Positions 1 through 6,775 of a DNA stretch of 10,624 nucleotides are shown piece after piece (within the stretch, counting starts at the first letter, position 1; the number at the start of each line of letters is the position of its first letter). The notes below the pieces were generated by a model. It was not told where the DNA came from and did no database searches. It saw only the letters and a list, made by a program, of their open reading frames with translations. Source of the DNA: Chloroflexota bacterium (lineage in GTDB: Bacteria; Chloroflexota; Dehalococcoidia; DSTF01; JACRBR01); assembly GCA_021813085.1 (NCBI GenBank), contig JAKAMA010000050.1:1-10624 (forward strand), in the 5' to 3' direction. The position numbers and the translations under genes were made by a program.

Positions 1-408
1 GGCGTGTTGGTGGCCGTCGGCACAGCGGTGAAGGTGGCCGTCGGCGGCACCGGCGTGTTGGTGGCCGTCGGCACGGCGGTGAAGGTCGCGGTGGGCGGCA
101 CCGGCGTGTTGGTGGCGGTCGGCACGGCGGTGAAGGTCGCGGTCGGTGGCACCGGCGTGTTGGTGGCGGTCGGCACGGCGGTGAAGGTCGCGGTCGGTGG
201 CACCGGCGTGTTGGTGGCGGTCGGCACGGCGGTGAAGGTCGCGGTGGGCGGCACCGGCGTGTTGGTGGCCGTTGGCACGGCCGTGAAGGTCGCGGTCGGT
301 GGCACCGGCGTGTTGGTGGCCGTCGGCACGGCGGTGAAGGTTGCCGTCGGCGGTACCGGCGTGTTAGTGGCGGTGGGCACGGCCGTGGAGGTGGCCGTGG
401 GCGGCACT
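1..408 (-). repeat. Eight tandem copies of a 51-bp coding repeat
   Basis: Units begin at 1, 52, 103, 154, 205, 256, 307 and 358, each exactly 51 bp, and the array probably continues to the left. On the minus strand each unit codes one 17-residue Thr/Pro module. Differences between units are mostly third-position changes (for example gcc/gcg and gtc/gtg). Unit 8 at 358-408 is the most diverged and changes Phe to Ser. The following bases up to about 480 hold shorter, irregular Thr/Pro codons. The length is a multiple of three, so gain or loss of a unit keeps the frame. Confidence 0.97.
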
Positions 409-1430
409 GGCGTGTTGGTGGCGGTGGGCGTTGACGTGCTGGTGCGGGTAGGTGTCGCCGTGCTTGTCGGGATCGCGGTGGCTGTGCCCGTGCTGGTGGC
501 CGTGGGCGTCGGGGTGGCCGTGTTCACCGGGGCGCACTGCTGTTGCTTGGAAGGGGTGCTGTCGTACTCGTCGTACGAGTTGTCCTCGTTGCCCCACGGG
601 TCGGTCGAATGCTCGCCCGAGGTCGCCGGCGGGTTCGGCGCGTGGAACGCCACGTCGTAGGTGATGACGCAGACCTGCACGTTTGCGCCGGATGCATAGG
701 TATGGGAGATCGGCCCCCAGGTGCCGGTGCCGGGCGGCTGGCACTGCTGCCACGTGCCGGCCACCGGACCATTCGTCGGGTAGACGCCGTCGCGCGACTG
801 GTAGGGCGGCGGTGAAGGGTTCGCGATGCCGGTCCCGTCGCCCCAGACGATCGCGAAGCCGATGTGCTTGTTGGCGTTGCTGTGTGAAACGCAGCCATCC
901 CATTTCCACGTGCCGGAGACCGTCACCGTCAGTCCGGCCGTCGCCTGCGTGATCGAGGTCGGGTACGGCGTATCGTCGTAGAACGTCGTGAGCGCGAGCA
1001 CGTAGCTGTGGGTCGTGTCGCTTGTGGCGTACACGTTCACGGTGTACACGCCCGTCGGCGCGGGTATCGTCAGCTTGTAGGAGTCGATGATGTTGCCGGC
1101 GCTGTCCGACACCACGGTGTCGAATCCCGGCGCCCCGGTGCCGCTGCCGTTCACGATCGAGCCGTCTGGCCGGACGACGACGACGTCGTATGAGGTCGCG
1201 GGTTGGTAGCCGGCGCCCGTGATGGTGACGATGTCGCCCGGGCCGTAGACGGTCTGATCCGTCACCACCGTGTAGCTCGCCGCGCCGGCGTGTGAGGACG
1301 TGAGCAACTGCCAGGCGAACAGCGAGAGCGCGATCGCCAGTGTCGCGGCGAGCACCGCCCGCACACGGCCGGCGCGCGGCCGTGCCGATGGCAGCCCGAA
1401 GTCGTGACGTTGCCCCCGCGTCAGCGCCAA
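1..1430 (-). CDS. Secreted Ig-like/PKD-like protein with Thr/Pro tandem-repeat stalk (3' end outside window)
   Basis: Probably a surface or secreted protein; its binding partner is unknown. 476 residues are visible and the frame is open through the left edge. I chose the TTG at 1428-1430 as start: GGGGGAG lies 6 nt upstream, the frame has no ATG nearby, and a promoter sits about 100 nt upstream. Residues 22-51 form a basic then hydrophobic signal segment ending near HAGAAS. Residues about 55-150 look like an Ig-type beta domain ([16 protein letters not shown], then [12 protein letters not shown]). Residues about 150-260 look PKD-like, with WGDGT from W196 and SHTY ending at Y245. From about residue 304 the chain is almost only Thr, Pro, Ala, Ser and Val. 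From residue 341 it becomes 17-residue repeats [17 protein letters not shown], typical of a rigid surface stalk in Chloroflexota proteins. What follows the stalk (anchor or another domain) is outside the window. The gene call is firm; the function is not known. Confidence 0.88.
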   Translation of the reverse strand, partial: MALTRGQRHDFGLPSARPRAGRVRAVLAATLAIALSLFAWQLLTSSHAGAASYTVVTDQTVYGPGDIVTITGAGYQPATSYDVVVVRPDGSIVNGSGTGAPGFDTVVSDSAGNIIDSYKLTIPAPTGVYTVNVYATSDTTHSYVLALTTFYDDTPYPTSITQATAGLTVTVSGTWKWDGCVSHSNANKHIGFAIVWGDGTGIANPSPPPYQSRDGVYPTNGPVAGTWQQCQPPGTGTWGPISHTYASGANVQVCVITYDVAFHAPNPPATSGEHSTDPWGNEDNSYDEYDSTPSKQQQCAPVNTATPTPTATSTGTATAIPTSTATPTRTSTSTPTATNTPVPPTATSTAVPTATNTPVPPTATFTAVPTATNTPVPPTATFTAVPTATNTPVPPTATFTAVPTATNTPVPPTATFTAVPTATNTPVPPTATFTAVPTATNTPVPPTATFTAVPTATNTPVPPTATFTAVPTATNT

Positions 1431-1538
1431 GGCGTGCTCCCCCGGCGCGTCCTCGCATGGCGAGATACGGTACGCGACCGGAACTTGGCGGGGGGGATCA
1501 ACGCGGCCACGGACGTTCGCGGCCGCGTGTTCGTGCCG

Positions 1539-1567
1539 AGTATCTCCCAGCCCCGTTCCGATGTCAA
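1539..1567 (-). promoter_or_regulatory. Sigma70-type promoter for the Thr/Pro stalk protein gene
   Basis: On the minus strand a perfect -35 box TTGACA (1562-1567) is followed by a 17-nt spacer and a -10 box GATACT (1539-1544, four of six consensus bases). Transcription would start near 1532 and give a leader of about 100 nt before the TTG start at 1430. This also argues against any start farther upstream in that open frame. Confidence 0.7.
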
Positions 1568-1660
1568 CCCCCAGGATGGGGAAATTCGAAGCAGGCGCGC
1601 GGATCCATATTGATTGACGGCCAGCGTGCGGCCGGCTGCGTGAAGCTGCCGGACGGCGTC

Positions 1661-1677
1661 GCGGCGCCAGGCACCGC
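1661..1677 (-). terminator. Weak hairpin just past the DUF4352-like gene
   Basis: Read on the minus strand, GCGGTG pairs with CGCCGC (one G-T wobble) around a 5-nt CCTGG loop, starting 6 nt after the stop codon. There is no T-run after it, so it is at best a factor-assisted or weak terminator. Confidence 0.25.
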
Positions 1678-1683
1678 AAACCC

Positions 1684-2160
1684 TTACGGCGTCACCCACT
1701 CCTGGTGTGTACAGCCGTCGTCATAGACCAGCTTTGCCGCGCCCAACGTCAGCGGCACGGCGAACGCCAGGCTCCCCTGCACGCTCGCACCGGGGGCGAG
1801 CGCCCGCCACCCTGTGACGGCGTCGCTCGCCGCGTCGGGCGCGTAGGCGCGTCCCGAAGGCTCGCGCAGCGCGAAGTGCGCCGCCAGACCGCGCGCCTCT
1901 CCGGCGCCGTGATTGACGATGGTGAGCGTCGCCACGAGGAACTTGCCGCCAGCCGCGGGCGGCCGTCCCCGGTAGCTGGCCGCGAAACCCGCCCGGTCGA
2001 GCGCGAGGTCGAGCGCGCCCGCGCCGCACGTGGTCCTCGTCGGCACGGCGAAGAATGCGGCGACACCCCCGCGATCGCCCCGCTCCACGAGTGCGCGGAT
2101 GCCGAAGAACAGCGCCGCCCCGGCGACGAGCGCGGCGACCGCAGCGAGCGTAAGCCTCAT
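1684..2160 (-). CDS. Small membrane-anchored or exported DUF4352-like protein
   Basis: 158 residues of unknown precise role. The ATG at 2158-2160 is preceded by GGAGG with a 5-nt gap; the frame stays open 20 codons farther upstream, but that extension has no ribosome site. Residues 1-25 ([20 protein letters not shown], then IRALV) make one hydrophobic segment, with no lipobox cysteine, so it is an uncleaved anchor or a signal peptide. Residues about 45-158 fit the immunoglobulin-like DUF4352 pattern: [14 protein letters not shown], then [14 protein letters not shown], then [16 protein letters not shown], ending with a strand KLVYDDG. Two cysteines, one early (TTCGAG) and one near the end (DDGCTH), could form a disulfide. 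DUF4352 proteins are usually extracytoplasmic and of unknown function. The gene has its own neighbourhood: 253 bp separate it from the next minus gene, and it is divergent from the protease gene. The family call is moderate. Confidence 0.82.
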   Translation of the reverse strand: MRLTLAAVAALVAGAALFFGIRALVERGDRGGVAAFFAVPTRTTCGAGALDLALDRAGFAASYRGRPPAAGGKFLVATLTIVNHGAGEARGLAAHFALREPSGRAYAPDAASDAVTGWRALAPGASVQGSLAFAVPLTLGAAKLVYDDGCTHQEWVTP

Positions 2161-2220
2161 CGCCGCCTCCGACGCAAGTCTACGATGTTTGGCCCTGCGC
2201 CGGACGCCGCTGGCCGTCAA

Positions 2221-2244
2221 GATCCCGGCACATTATGTGGGATC
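2221..2244. promoter_or_regulatory. Inverted repeats in the divergent control region, possible operator
   Basis: An 11-bp palindrome CACAT-T-ATGTG (2229-2239) overlaps a wider pair of arms GATCCC (2221-2226) and GGGATC (2239-2244). It lies in an AT-richer patch between the divergent genes starting at 2160 (minus) and 2370 (plus). On the minus strand it contains CATAAT (2232-2237), five of six bases of a -10 box, though no good -35 accompanies it at 16-18 nt. A regulator binding here could affect both genes; no regulator gene is visible in the window. Confidence 0.35.
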
Positions 2245-2260
2245 CCCCACCCGATCCCTC

Positions 2261-2289
2261 TATACAGGCCCGCCGCGCATGGTTAGAAT
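2261..2289 (+). promoter_or_regulatory. Sigma70-type promoter for the protease gene
   Basis: TATACA (2261-2266, four of six -35 bases), a 17-nt spacer and TAGAAT (2284-2289, five of six -10 bases). Transcription would begin near 2296, leaving a leader of about 74 nt before the ATG at 2370. It is one of very few AT-rich spots in an otherwise GC-rich region, which adds weight. Confidence 0.6.
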
Positions 2290-2369
2290 CGTGGATACGC
2301 GCGCCTGCGCGCAGTCCCCGCATACCCGGCGCCCGGCCGCTCCGCCCGGGTGCACACAAGGAGTCTCCC

Positions 2370-4637
2370 ATGACGACGCGACCGGGCCGGTGGGTGGGGG
2401 TTGCTCTCGCGGCCGCGCTGGCGGGCGTCGTCTTCGCCGCTGGCGGCGTGCACGACGGCGGCGGCGTCCATGCCCAGCAGCCGCCCGTTCCGGCGCCAGC
2501 CGTGACAACACTGCCGCAGGTGGCTGTCCTCTCCGGCACGTTCGGCGGCGGCTCACTGCGCAAGACCGGCAAGATCGACCCCGTGCTCGACGAGCTCTAC
2601 CGCGTCGACCTGCTGAGCCGCGCGACGGCCAACCGTCCCGTCACGGCCGCCAACGCCGCCGGCATCGGGCCGGCGATCGCCGGCCGCATCGCCACGAAGC
2701 AGTTGCGCATCGACGCCTCCGGCCGCGTGCAGGTGTGGGTCGACACCGTCGCCTCCCCGGGCTCCGCGCTCGCGGATCTCGTCGGCCTCGGCATGCAGGT
2801 GCAGCGCACCGACGACAAGCATCGCATCGTCCAGGGTCTGCTGCCCGTCTCGCAGCTCGACGCGGCGTCGGCCCTCGCTTCCGTCGCCACGGTGCGGCTG
2901 CCGGACTACGGCCACGTCCAGACCGGCTCCGTGACGACGCAGGGCGACAGCATCCTCGGCTCGGCGACGCTGCGCTCGCAGCTCACCGCCAGCGGCGCCG
3001 GCGTCCGCGTCGGCGTCATCTCCGACGGCATGGAGGGGCTGGCGAGCGCGCAGGCGTCCGGCGATCTCGGCTCCGTCGATACCACGACCTGCAACGTCGC
3101 ACCGGGCCCGCTGCTCAGCCCGCCCGTGCCGCGGCCGCTGCCCACCGCCTCCGGCGCCGGCGCCGAGGGCACCGCCATGTCAGAGATCGTCCAGGACATC
3201 GTCCCCAACGCGCAGATCGTCTTCGGCTATTTCGGCATGAACGTCGGCGGCACCGCGCTCGACTTCAACGCCGCCGTCAACTGCCTGGCCGCCCACACCG
3301 ACGTCGTCGTCGACGACGTCGGCTGGTTCAACACCGGCCCGAACGATGGCACGAGCCTCGTCTCCGCCAACACCTCGGCCGCGCTCAACAACCCGGCGAA
3401 CCCGATCCGTGGCTACTACACGTCCGCCGGCAACTACGCGCAGGACCACTACCACGCGCCGTGGTTGAATTCGGGCTTCACCATCGCGGGGACCGGCGGC
3501 GATTACTGGGGCTTGCAGCAGTTCCAGGGCGGCGGCGGTACCACCGACGGCGGCTATGGCCTCCAGTGCAGCCCGTCCGTGCGCTGCGGCGACACCGTCC
3601 AGATCGCGCCGGGCGGCAGCCTCACCGTGTTCCTCCAGTGGAACGACCCCTTCGGCGGTTCGACCAACGACTACGACCTGCTGCTGCAGGACAACTATCT
3701 GGGCGCCGTCTCCGTCGCGAGCGGCAACGTGCAGGGCCCCGGCTTCCCCTATCCGGTGGAAGCGTTCGGCATCACGAACACGCACGGCGTGACGACGACC
3801 TACAACATCCTCATCGGCAACTACAAGAATCTCGCCGCCCCGCGCACGTTCGACATGTACGTGCTGTGCGGCGGCTGCAACTGGTTCCCGACCGGCCTCC
3901 CCGCGCCCGACAACTACTCGGCCCACAACTACAACACGCTCGCCGGCAGCCTGCCCAACGAGTCCGACGCCGGCGGCGGCGTCCTCTCCGTCGCGGCCAT
4001 CAGCGCCGCCAACGGCCCGGGCTACAATACCATCGACTACTACAGCAGCCGCGGTCCGACCGTCGATGGCCGCACCAAGCCCGACATCACCGGCATCGAC
4101 TGCGTCGCTATCACCGGCGCCGCCGGCTTCCCGAACCCCTTCTGCGGCACCTCCGCCGCCGCGCCGCACATCGCCGGCATCGCCGCGCTGCTGCTGAGCT
4201 GCAACCCGATGCTGCTCCAGGCGCACGACGCCGGCGCCTACCTCGCGTCGCGGACGACGCTGCGCACCGCGCTGCTGAACGGCGCGACGCCGCTCGGCAT
4301 CGGCCAGCCGAACAACACCTTCGGCTACGGCCGCGCGAATACGATGACGTCCGCACCCCTCGCCGGCTGTCTCGACACCGACGGCGACGGCTATCCCAAC
4401 GGTCTCGAGATCTCGATGGGCAAGAACCCCAACGTCTACTGCCCGATCATGCGGGCCGACGTCAACGGCGATGGTACGGTCAACATCTTCGACCTGGCGA
4501 ACATCGCGCAGTATTACGGCCAGACGATCCCGCCGGCGCCGCCGCGGCTCAACCAGAACGGCGACACGACGCTCAACATCTTCGACCTGGCGTTGACCGC
4601 CCAGCAGTACGGCAAGGTCGTGACGGGCTGTCCGTAG
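2370..4637 (+). CDS. Secreted subtilisin-fold serine protease with Asp-Glu-Ser triad and C-terminal dockerin-like doublet
   Basis: 755 residues; predicted endopeptidase acting outside the cell. The ATG at 2370 has AAGGAG 6 nt upstream. The signal peptide likely ends after VHA (residue 35). Residues about 40-200 form a propeptide-like region ending in PDYGH and TGSVTTQGD. The catalytic core shows Asp219 (VGVISDGMEG), Glu266 where ordinary subtilisins have the His of HGT (here EGTAMSEIV), oxyanion Asn355 (TSAGN) and Ser595 (GTSAAAPH), plus SSRGP and KPDI. A beta-sandwich of about 100 residues (400-503, LQWNDPFGG, NDYDLLL) is inserted between Asn355 and Ser595. Then come a calcium-type loop DTDGDGYPNG at 669 and two dockerin-like repeats, from 697 (DVNGDGTVNIFDL) and 728 (NQNGDTTLNIFDL). 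Glu in the triad recalls the S53 sedolisins, so this is an S8/S53-intermediate type; substrate unknown. It converges on the FKBP gene with 9 bp between stops. Confidence 0.93.
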   Translation: MTTRPGRWVGVALAAALAGVVFAAGGVHDGGGVHAQQPPVPAPAVTTLPQVAVLSGTFGGGSLRKTGKIDPVLDELYRVDLLSRATANRPVTAANAAGIGPAIAGRIATKQLRIDASGRVQVWVDTVASPGSALADLVGLGMQVQRTDDKHRIVQGLLPVSQLDAASALASVATVRLPDYGHVQTGSVTTQGDSILGSATLRSQLTASGAGVRVGVISDGMEGLASAQASGDLGSVDTTTCNVAPGPLLSPPVPRPLPTASGAGAEGTAMSEIVQDIVPNAQIVFGYFGMNVGGTALDFNAAVNCLAAHTDVVVDDVGWFNTGPNDGTSLVSANTSAALNNPANPIRGYYTSAGNYAQDHYHAPWLNSGFTIAGTGGDYWGLQQFQGGGGTTDGGYGLQCSPSVRCGDTVQIAPGGSLTVFLQWNDPFGGSTNDYDLLLQDNYLGAVSVASGNVQGPGFPYPVEAFGITNTHGVTTTYNILIGNYKNLAAPRTFDMYVLCGGCNWFPTGLPAPDNYSAHNYNTLAGSLPNESDAGGGVLSVAAISAANGPGYNTIDYYSSRGPTVDGRTKPDITGIDCVAITGAAGFPNPFCGTSAAAPHIAGIAALLLSCNPMLLQAHDAGAYLASRTTLRTALLNGATPLGIGQPNNTFGYGRANTMTSAPLAGCLDTDGDGYPNGLEISMGKNPNVYCPIMRADVNGDGTVNIFDLANIAQYYGQTIPPAPPRLNQNGDTTLNIFDLALTAQQYGKVVTGCP

Positions 4638-4646
4638 CCGCGCGCC

Positions 4647-5153
4647 CTACTGGACCGACAGCAGCGTCACGTCGATGACGACGGGCTGGTCCGGGCGCAC
4701 GAGCTGGAACACGCCTGTCGCGTCGGAGAGCCCGGCCTTGCCGAACGCCAGCGCCGCCGGCACGAGCAGCCGCCGCTTGCCGCCGGCGCGCATCGTCGAC
4801 ACGCCTTCGTCGATCCCCGCCAGCACCTGCCGGTGCCCCACCACGAACGTCAACGGCGTCCCGGCCGTGCCGCCGATCCGCACCCCGTCCGCGTACACGG
4901 CGTAGTCGATGCTGACCGTCTTCCCGGCGCCCGCTGGAGCGCCGGTGCCCGGCTGCACGTCGATGTACGCCAGCCCGTCGGGCAGCGTCGTCGTGGTGCC
5001 CGTCACGGTGGGCTGGACCACGACGGTGGGCGTCGGCTGCGGCGCCGCCGACGGCGTCGCCGCCTTGCCGCCGCCCCCGCCGCCGGAGCAGCCCGCCGCC
5101 GCGACGGCGACGATGACGATGGCGGCCGGGAGCAGGAGCAGGCGAGCGATCAC
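4647..5153 (-). CDS. FKBP-type peptidyl-prolyl cis-trans isomerase lipoprotein
   Basis: 168 residues; predicted to catalyse prolyl cis-trans isomerisation and help fold exported proteins on the outer face of the membrane. I chose the GTG at 5151-5153, with GGAG 10 nt upstream, because it gives a compact lipoprotein signal (IARLLLLPAAIVIVAVAAAGC, lipid-accepting Cys22). The frame stays open farther upstream, but that part is Arg-rich. Residues 23-56 are a Gly then Thr/Pro/Val linker. The FKBP domain spans about 57-167: VSIDYAVYADG, GTPLTFVVG, VLAGIDEGVSTMRAGGKRRL, LVPAALAFG and a final strand VVIDVTLLSVQ. The tryptophan at the base of the classical FKBP pocket (GW.EG) is isoleucine here (GIDEG), and the usual Tyr before Gly is Phe, so activity may be reduced. 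Start choice is the least certain point. Confidence 0.9.
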   Translation of the reverse strand: MIARLLLLPAAIVIVAVAAAGCSGGGGGGKAATPSAAPQPTPTVVVQPTVTGTTTTLPDGLAYIDVQPGTGAPAGAGKTVSIDYAVYADGVRIGGTAGTPLTFVVGHRQVLAGIDEGVSTMRAGGKRRLLVPAALAFGKAGLSDATGVFQLVRPDQPVVIDVTLLSVQ

Positions 5154-5339
5154 GGGTGGTCTTCTCCATGGGTGCTGTCGGGATGGACGTTGGCGGGGGA
5201 CATGATAGCGCGCCCGCCGTGGCCCGCAGCCCTTACTTGACGCGCGGCGCCGCGCCGGCGCCCTGCGCAACGGCGCCGCGCTATGCTACCATCCCGCGCA
5301 CGGCGCGTGGTGCGCGTGGTGGTGAAAGGGAGGCCCGGA
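5154..5339. promoter_or_regulatory. Divergent control region between FKBP and lipoprotein genes
   Basis: 186 bp between divergent starts. On the minus strand TATCAT (5202-5207) is a five-of-six -10 box about 50 nt before the FKBP GTG, but I see no matching -35. On the plus strand TTGACG (5237-5242) is -35-like and TATGCT (5282-5287) is -10-like, but they are 39 nt apart, so they cannot be one sigma70 promoter. An 11-bp direct repeat CGGCGCCGCGC occurs at 5245-5255 and 5271-5281, and GGCGCCG-CGC-CGGCGCC (5246-5262) is a perfect inverted repeat. It could be an operator or simply low-complexity GC. Confidence 0.35.
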
Positions 5340-6035
5340 GTGCAGCGTATCGCCGTCTTTGCCGCAGCCCTGGCCGCGGGCGCACTCGTCGCCGCTGCCT
5401 GCGGCGGCTCGGGCGCGAAGCCCGCCGCCAGCACGACGGCGTCCGCCAGCACCACGGCGCCCGCCCCGACGCCGCGCTCGGGTACGCCCGTCCCCGGCAA
5501 TACCGCCGTCGCCATCGTCGGCAGCCCGCTCCCCACCTACACCCCCAGCCCTGTGAGCGACGCCCAGCAGACCGCCATCGCCCAGGGCGCAAACGTCCCT
5601 CTCGCCGAGTTCAAGGACCCGAAGGGGCGCTTCGTCGTGGGCCTGCCTGTCGGCTGGACCATCAAGTCCGATGTGGTCGGCGTGAGCGCCTCCCTCGCCG
5701 GGCGCCCCGTCGCCGCCGACCTCGGCATTGCGTGCGCTCCCGGCGCCACGGTGCCCGCCCTGATCGCCGCCGACCAGAGCCTGCTGAAGAAGGTCGGTGA
5801 CGGCGACCTGACGCTGGACAAGGCGTTCTCCACCACCGTGGACGGCATCACGGCGCGGGAGGTCCCCTGGCAGGGCGTCGTCCAGGCGGCGAACATCACC
5901 GTGAAGCACTGGTACGTCTACTTCGAGGCGAAGGGCTGCGCCTGGCGCCTTCTCCTCAACACCTACCCCGGCGCCAACGAACAGGAGATGCTCACCATCT
6001 TCCGCCGCATGCTCGACTCGTTCCACCTGCAATGA
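5340..6035 (+). CDS. Lipoprotein of unknown function, paralogue 1 of a tandem pair
   Basis: 231 residues. The GTG start at 5340 has GGGAGG with a 6-nt gap; upstream the frame is open but without a ribosome site. The signal peptide QRIAVFAAALAAGALVAAAC gives lipidation at Cys21. Residues 22-80 are a low-complexity Ala/Ser/Thr/Pro linker (TTASASTTAPAPTP, TYTPSP). The globular part, about 86-231, opens with VPLAEFKDPKGRFVVGLPVGW, a 'soluble-ligand' pattern seen in Mog1/PsbP-like folds (DP.GRF...LP.GW), and contains Cys132 and Cys200 (KGCAWRLLLNTYPGA), probably a disulfide. It ends in RRMLDSFHLQ, like PsbP-type domains whose last helix reads 'i..Sf'. The 6092-6703 product shares the whole plan. 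Only 56 bp separate the two, suggesting one transcript. A solute-binding or envelope-associated role is possible but not shown; the fold link is a weak inference. Confidence 0.88.
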   Translation: MQRIAVFAAALAAGALVAAACGGSGAKPAASTTASASTTAPAPTPRSGTPVPGNTAVAIVGSPLPTYTPSPVSDAQQTAIAQGANVPLAEFKDPKGRFVVGLPVGWTIKSDVVGVSASLAGRPVAADLGIACAPGATVPALIAADQSLLKKVGDGDLTLDKAFSTTVDGITAREVPWQGVVQAANITVKHWYVYFEAKGCAWRLLLNTYPGANEQEMLTIFRRMLDSFHLQ

Positions 6036-6091
6036 CCGCGCCCCGTACGCCGCCCTGCCGCGCCAGCCGCCCGCCATGGAAGGAGTCTCCG

Positions 6092-6703
6092 ATGCCACGT
6101 CCCACGCGCCTGCTCGCCGCCGCCGCGGCCGCCGTCCTGTCGCTGGCCGTGGCCGCCTGCTCCTCCGGCGGTGGCGCCAGGCCGACCAGCACCGCCGTGC
6201 CCGCCCCCACCGCGACGGCGCTGCCCGCAGCCCTCGCCACCGCGGCGGCGCAGGGTGGCAGCGTCCCCCTCGTGCCCTACACGGACCCCGGCAAGCGCTT
6301 CACCGCGAAGCTCCCCGCCGGCTGGACGGTCGAGCCGATCGCCAACGGCGTCACCAGCTCCGTCCTGAGCAAGACCGGCAAGCTCGCGGCGACCCTCAGC
6401 ATTCTCTGTCAGCCCGGCATCACCGTCGATGCGCTGGTCAAGCAGGACCAGACCGCCGGCCAGCGGCTGAGTTCCGGCGCCCCCGACCTGGCAAACGCCA
6501 AACCCGGCCAGGTCGCCGGCGCTCCGGCCCAGATCGTCGCCTGGAGCGGCAAGCTCGGTTCCCTGCCCATCGAGCACACGACCGTCTACTTCGCCGGCAA
6601 GGGCTGCGCCTGGCGCATCCAGCTCAACACCTTCCCCGGCGCGGCCATCACCCAGTTCCGCCCCGTGCTCGATGGCGTGCTCGCTTCCTTTGCCTTCTCT
6701 TAG
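6092..6703 (+). CDS. Lipoprotein of unknown function, paralogue 2 of a tandem pair
   Basis: 203 residues. The ATG at 6092 has AAGGAG with a 6-nt gap (TCTCCG), the same 11-nt start signal as the protease gene. The signal peptide ends in a classical lipobox VAAC with Cys23. A short Thr/Pro/Ala linker (PTSTAVPAPTATALP) leads to a globular region from about residue 58: VPLVPYTDPGKRFTAKLPAGW, Cys106 (SILCQPG), Cys172 in GCAWRIQLNTFPGA, and a C-terminal helix FRPVLDGVLASFAFS. It aligns end to end with the upstream protein: the two cysteines are 66 residues apart here and 68 there, and GCAWR(L/I)xLNT(Y/F)PGA is nearly identical. This points to an old tandem duplication followed by divergence. Likely cotranscribed with its neighbour. 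Same Mog1/PsbP-like suspicion; no function assigned. Confidence 0.9.
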   Translation: MPRPTRLLAAAAAAVLSLAVAACSSGGGARPTSTAVPAPTATALPAALATAAAQGGSVPLVPYTDPGKRFTAKLPAGWTVEPIANGVTSSVLSKTGKLAATLSILCQPGITVDALVKQDQTAGQRLSSGAPDLANAKPGQVAGAPAQIVAWSGKLGSLPIEHTTVYFAGKGCAWRIQLNTFPGAAITQFRPVLDGVLASFAFS

Positions 6704-6740
6704 GATCCGGAAAGCGTTTACAAGGGAGGCTGCCGGGGTG

Positions 6741-6769
6741 TTGACATCTTGTGCCGGTTGTGGCGTAAT
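6741..6769 (+). promoter_or_regulatory. Sigma70-type promoter for the dockerin/TSP3 protein gene
   Basis: A perfect -35 TTGACA (6741-6746), 17-nt spacer and CGTAAT (6764-6769, four of six -10 bases). With a start near 6776 it leaves a leader of about 210 nt before the ATG at 6988. The -35 is followed by TC, as in the promoter at 1539-1567. Confidence 0.62.
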
Positions 6770-6775
6770 AGGCGC

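Noticed and set aside
1..408. CRISPR array
   Set aside because: The units are contiguous 51-bp copies without unique spacers and are translated as Thr/Pro modules.
4..660. Plus-strand open frame encoding a Val/Gly-rich repeat protein ([14 protein letters not shown] type)
   Set aside because: It is the antisense shadow of the 51-bp array. The minus frame gives a signal peptide, PKD-like motifs and the well-known Thr/Pro linker, and it has a promoter and ribosome site.
364..1458. Minus-strand ATG-started open frame of 364 codons
   Set aside because: It is Arg/His-rich with no domain motif, and it overlaps the real minus frame, which starts at 1430 and shows recognisable domains.
3180..4226. 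Minus-strand open frame inside the protease gene
   Set aside because: Val/Gly/Arg-rich composition without motifs; antisense shadow.
2030..4678. Plus-strand 882-codon open frame overlapping the protease gene
   Set aside because: Extremely Arg-rich product, out of frame with the protease, which has clear S8 motifs and a proper start signal; a GC-bias shadow.
5237..5287. Sigma70 promoter made of TTGACG and TATGCT
   Set aside because: The boxes are 39 nt apart, far from the 16-18 nt needed.
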